A stretch of 64,000 nucleotides of DNA from Labilibaculum sp. K2S (GTDB lineage Bacteria; Bacteroidota; Bacteroidia; Bacteroidales; Marinifilaceae): assembly GCF_030372765.1 (NCBI RefSeq), contig NZ_JAUCMW010000011.1, positions 62,001-126,000 on the forward strand, written 5' to 3'. Position numbers and translations under genes: made by a program. How positions within the stretch are numbered: position 1 is the first letter of the stretch; each line of letters opens with the position of its first letter. This document shows, piece after piece, positions 62,301-64,000 of the stretch. Below the pieces are notes generated by a model. The model searched no databases. It was given only the letters and a program-made list of their open reading frames with translations, and was not told where the DNA came from.

Positions 62301-62415
62301 TCCAGAGGTAAATACTTTTGGCGCCGGTATCTCAGGTGCTGGGTCAATGTCCATCGATAATTTGGGTACTCCTAATGTGAAAGGTTTTGATCTTGGTTTA
62401 AAATTCAAATTCTAA
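59365..62415 (+). CDS. SusC/RagA family TonB-linked outer-membrane transporter
   Basis: A 1016-residue outer-membrane transporter. A signal peptide (cleavage near SWAQ) is followed by a carboxypeptidase-regulatory-like domain (LLVKGKVTDSDKVSLPGVSI), the SusC hallmark VGEVVVTAMGIKKDKKALGYA, a plug with LQGKVSGVTIVNSGG and LFVVDGIPIDNS, and a long barrel ending KGFDLGLKFKF. With the SusD-like protein 11 bp downstream it forms a lidded importer. Located after a gamma-D-Glu endopeptidase and dipeptide epimerase, it most likely takes up muropeptides or cell-wall peptides. A glycan substrate cannot be excluded. It keeps normal length and shows no frameshift. Confidence 0.93.
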   Translation: MRKIACITLIMLLGWQVSWAQDLLVKGKVTDSDKVSLPGVSIVKKGTSTGTISDIDGKYELKAEVGTTLVFSFVGMEPQEIQVDDQENINVELVAQSVGVGEVVVTAMGIKKDKKALGYAVQAVDATELLEGNQNNLVGGLQGKVSGVTIVNSGGAPGSSAVILIRGGTSITGDNQPLFVVDGIPIDNSTSSSLEVASANRASDINPEDIESISVLKGAAAAALYGIQAAEGAVIITTKRGKAGASVISYSGSMSVNQVLGTPDIQTQYGQGKQLVSAQGTTIDTDSEFSWGNKLASGASVYKNIEDFYSTAITQNHNASYSGGTEKGNIYISVGNVSQDGVVEETSYDKTSFKVNANSNFNEKLTLGVSANYITTKTKSTKQGNASGSSFKSLLAYPVNIDAKDYLNTDGSQKRFFASQEFDNPYWSIHNSPNTDEVDRLIGILSLNYDFCEDLSLSYKLGIDHYNQFNKKITGDDGFVENRESGYISQFEKEHSKLTSNLFLTYQKKITDDFSLDAMVGNSVEELDIRTTYTNGDGFQAPGIYSIGNVLIENQSIRELITRKRTVGLFGELKLSWQNVLFLTATGRNDWSSTLPKDKRSFFYPSVGMSAIVTDFLKNNGTDITSPSGLNYLKLRATWAKVGKDAPIGALESSLGTNINGLASSAYTWNGVDVGNPDLEPEFTNSYEVGVDTRFLHNRIGLDLSYYYSKSENQILEDIRVPPTTGTFYATLNGGSIVNKGLEAMLSLKIFPTTSKFRWDMDLNFGMNDSKVKTLPGFLNEVYLSDSWTFNSSAAGAAVLDGSLFCLRGKRPQQNEKGEVVINSNGLPTLQDATYDDVNRIPDWTLGITNSLSYKNFRLSFLIDIVQGQEVYNATESALSYYGLSENTLDRGESVILPGVDVNGNANQIAVVKDQSYYQKYYSLNSENFVEDGSFARLRYVTLSYKFPQRVLDKLSLTALEIYATGRNLITITNYSGVDPEVNTFGAGISGAGSMSIDNLGTPNVKGFDLGLKFKF

Positions 62416-62426
62416 AATTTAGAAAA

Positions 62427-63938
62427 ATGAAAATATTTAGATATATATTAGTAATAATGGTTCTTCATCTCACTGCGTGTAGTGAAGACTATTTTGATGT
62501 AAACAGCTCCGAGACGACTCCAACAACAACATCACTGGAACCACAATACAGAATTCAGGGAGCAATCGAAAATACAACAGGAACTGCACAATACAGATCT
62601 ATTAGAGAAGTATTGGGAGTAATACAAAACGGTGCTCAGGGTACGGCAGATTATGATTCTGAAACCTGGAATTATACATTTACAACAGGTCGTTATTTTT
62701 TATGGCAGAATGCTTACGTTTATTCACTACCTAATACGGCTGATTTAATTGTTTTGGGGACAAAATACAATGCACCTAACTATGTTGCCGTTGGTAAAAT
62801 ATTACGAGCTTATATATTGGGGATGACTACCGATCAATATGGAGACATTGTGACTAAGGGTACGTACGATGGAGAGAGCACAATGAACATTACTCCTGAA
62901 TTTGTAAGTCAGAAAGAAGTCTATCAAACGATATTTCAATATTTAGATGAAGCGATTGGGGAATTGGATCAGGAAAGTTCAATTGAATTGAATAAAGAAA
63001 ATGGTGATGTTCTTTATGGTGGAGATCAACAAAAGTGGAAGCAATTTGCTTATGCGCTAAAGGCAAGGCATTTAAATCATCTTTCCAAAAAATCATCGGG
63101 AGATATGGCTTACGATGCAGATGCAATAATTGCTGCATGTGCCAAGGCGATTAATTCAAACGACGTAAATGCTCAAAAAAATTACGGTGGTGGAACGGCT
63201 GAAAATGACAATCAGCCATTCAGTGCGCACGGCTATGGTTCCAGCAGATTTGATTATTTTTCTGAGTTCTTTGTGAATTTATTGAAAAATCCTTTGAATC
63301 TGGACACACCTTACGAAGATCCTAGATTGTCTGTTATTGTACCAGAGGCGGTAAATGGAGGATATCAGGGAATTGTTATTGGTACAGCAGTGCCTAAAGA
63401 CAATGAAGGAAACTCTTTAAAAGATAACTATTCGCCTGGTAATGGTGGCTTTTATACTAGTGCAGCATCACCAACTTACATGTTTACGTACAGTGAGGTG
63501 AAATTTATCGAGGCGGAAGCTAAATATAGAAAAGGAGATTTATCAGGTGCTTATGATTCTTTTAGAACAGGTGTGCAAGCTGATTTGGAAAAGCTGAGTG
63601 TTGGTTCTGAAGATATTACTGCTTATTTGACCCTGTTGGATAGTGAAGTTGGAACAACCAATATTAACCTTTCTCACATCATGGTTCAAAAATACATTAC
63701 AAACATATTAAATGCTGAAACTTGGGTAGATATGAGACGCATGGATTACAGTTCGGAAATATACCCAGGTTTAAAACGTCCGGAGAATGTGAATTTGGAT
63801 ATTTTTCCTGGAGAAAATGATTGGATTAAGGCTATGATGTATGAGTATAATGAGGAAGATAGGAATTATGTTAATATGCCAAATAACAGTCCTTATGTGA
63901 GATTGACAACACCTGTTTGGTGGGATCAGTTGGAGTAG
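62427..63938 (+). CDS. SusD/RagB-like substrate-binding lipoprotein (SusD_2 group)
   Basis: A 503-residue surface lipoprotein (lipobox LHLTAC, Cys18) that captures substrate for the SusC partner. TPR-like helices are seen: QNAYVYSLPNTADLIVLG, AVGKILRAYILGMTTDQYGD, VYQTIFQYLDEAIGEL and QKWKQFAYALKARHLNHLS. C-terminal PTYMFTYSEVKFIEAEAKYR and QKYITNILNAETWVDMRR are conserved in the SusD_2 (nutrient-binding SusD/RagB) branch, often tied to peptides rather than polysaccharides. That fits a role in muropeptide or peptide capture. Last gene seen; the final 62 bases of the window contain only a weak CACTC/GAGTG hairpin that may be part of a terminator. Confidence 0.92.
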   Translation: MKIFRYILVIMVLHLTACSEDYFDVNSSETTPTTTSLEPQYRIQGAIENTTGTAQYRSIREVLGVIQNGAQGTADYDSETWNYTFTTGRYFLWQNAYVYSLPNTADLIVLGTKYNAPNYVAVGKILRAYILGMTTDQYGDIVTKGTYDGESTMNITPEFVSQKEVYQTIFQYLDEAIGELDQESSIELNKENGDVLYGGDQQKWKQFAYALKARHLNHLSKKSSGDMAYDADAIIAACAKAINSNDVNAQKNYGGGTAENDNQPFSAHGYGSSRFDYFSEFFVNLLKNPLNLDTPYEDPRLSVIVPEAVNGGYQGIVIGTAVPKDNEGNSLKDNYSPGNGGFYTSAASPTYMFTYSEVKFIEAEAKYRKGDLSGAYDSFRTGVQADLEKLSVGSEDITAYLTLLDSEVGTTNINLSHIMVQKYITNILNAETWVDMRRMDYSSEIYPGLKRPENVNLDIFPGENDWIKAMMYEYNEEDRNYVNMPNNSPYVRLTTPVWWDQLE

Positions 63939-64000
63939 GAGTTGATTTTGGAATTAGAGAGCTTTAAGAGCCCACTCTTTTACGAGTGCAGTTAATTAAT

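Overview
The window comes from an AT-rich member of the Bacteroidota, most likely a marine Bacteroidales relative (a Marinifilum/Labilibaculum-like lineage is my guess and cannot be settled here). The grounds are a SusC/SusD pair, a TonB-dependent receptor, S41 and M16 peptidases, the DUF1343, DUF1460, DUF4922 and DUF3109 families, almost no Shine-Dalgarno sequences, and promoters of the form TTTG-N18-20-TAnnTTTG ahead of tRNAs and operons. I see no phage, insertion sequence, rRNA or CRISPR array.

Left part (1-29 kb) is mostly ordinary chromosome: a broken gene at the edge, mutS, tRNA-Gly and tRNA-Leu, a PAS histidine kinase, a tight three-gene operon (large P-loop ATPase, MscS-like membrane protein, cation:proton antiporter), a GH3 glycosidase flanked by a duplicated copy of the ATPase gene's 5' end, a UshA-like protein with a damaged metal site, a PagL-like lipid A deacylase, a probable copper TonB receptor with a small Cys-containing partner, selD-yedF, a histidine-phosphatase lipoprotein, an O-methyltransferase/M16 peptidase pair, three identical tRNA-Phe genes around an S41 protease, gpmI, a DUF3109 protein and an M20 dipeptidase.

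Right part (29-64 kb) is nearly all one theme: peptidoglycan breakdown, uptake and recycling. In order: a FadR/FCD GntR regulator; murQ and a MurK-type kinase; a ten-gene operon from a NagB/PIG-L fusion through a golvesin-amidase, tandem glycosyltransferase, DUF1460, DUF4922 (GalT/HIT-like), tandem GNAT, SpoIID, AmpG and SGNH hydrolase to a NagX-like acyltransferase; a split ThrE exporter; NamZ exo-muramidase; a DigH-like glycosidase with an SSS symporter (MurT-like); AnmK with a serine hydrolase; and NlpC/P60 endopeptidase, Tat-exported dipeptide epimerase and SusCD.

Reading them together (inference): outer-membrane and periplasmic enzymes (NamZ, DigH-like, amidases, NlpC/P60, epimerase) cut cell-wall fragments. 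SusCD, AmpG and the SSS symporter carry sugars, anhydro-muropeptides and dipeptides inward. AnmK, MurK, MurQ and the NagB-like protein feed the amino sugars into central metabolism. A shared motif, close to wACATGTAwkAC with a GT-N3-AC core, lies in the promoter regions of five of these divergent units and suggests one regulon, perhaps controlled by the local GntR protein. The least explained part is the middle of the ten-gene operon, where a GalT-like protein, a tandem glycosyltransferase and a SpoIID protein without signal peptide imply an undescribed cytoplasmic step.
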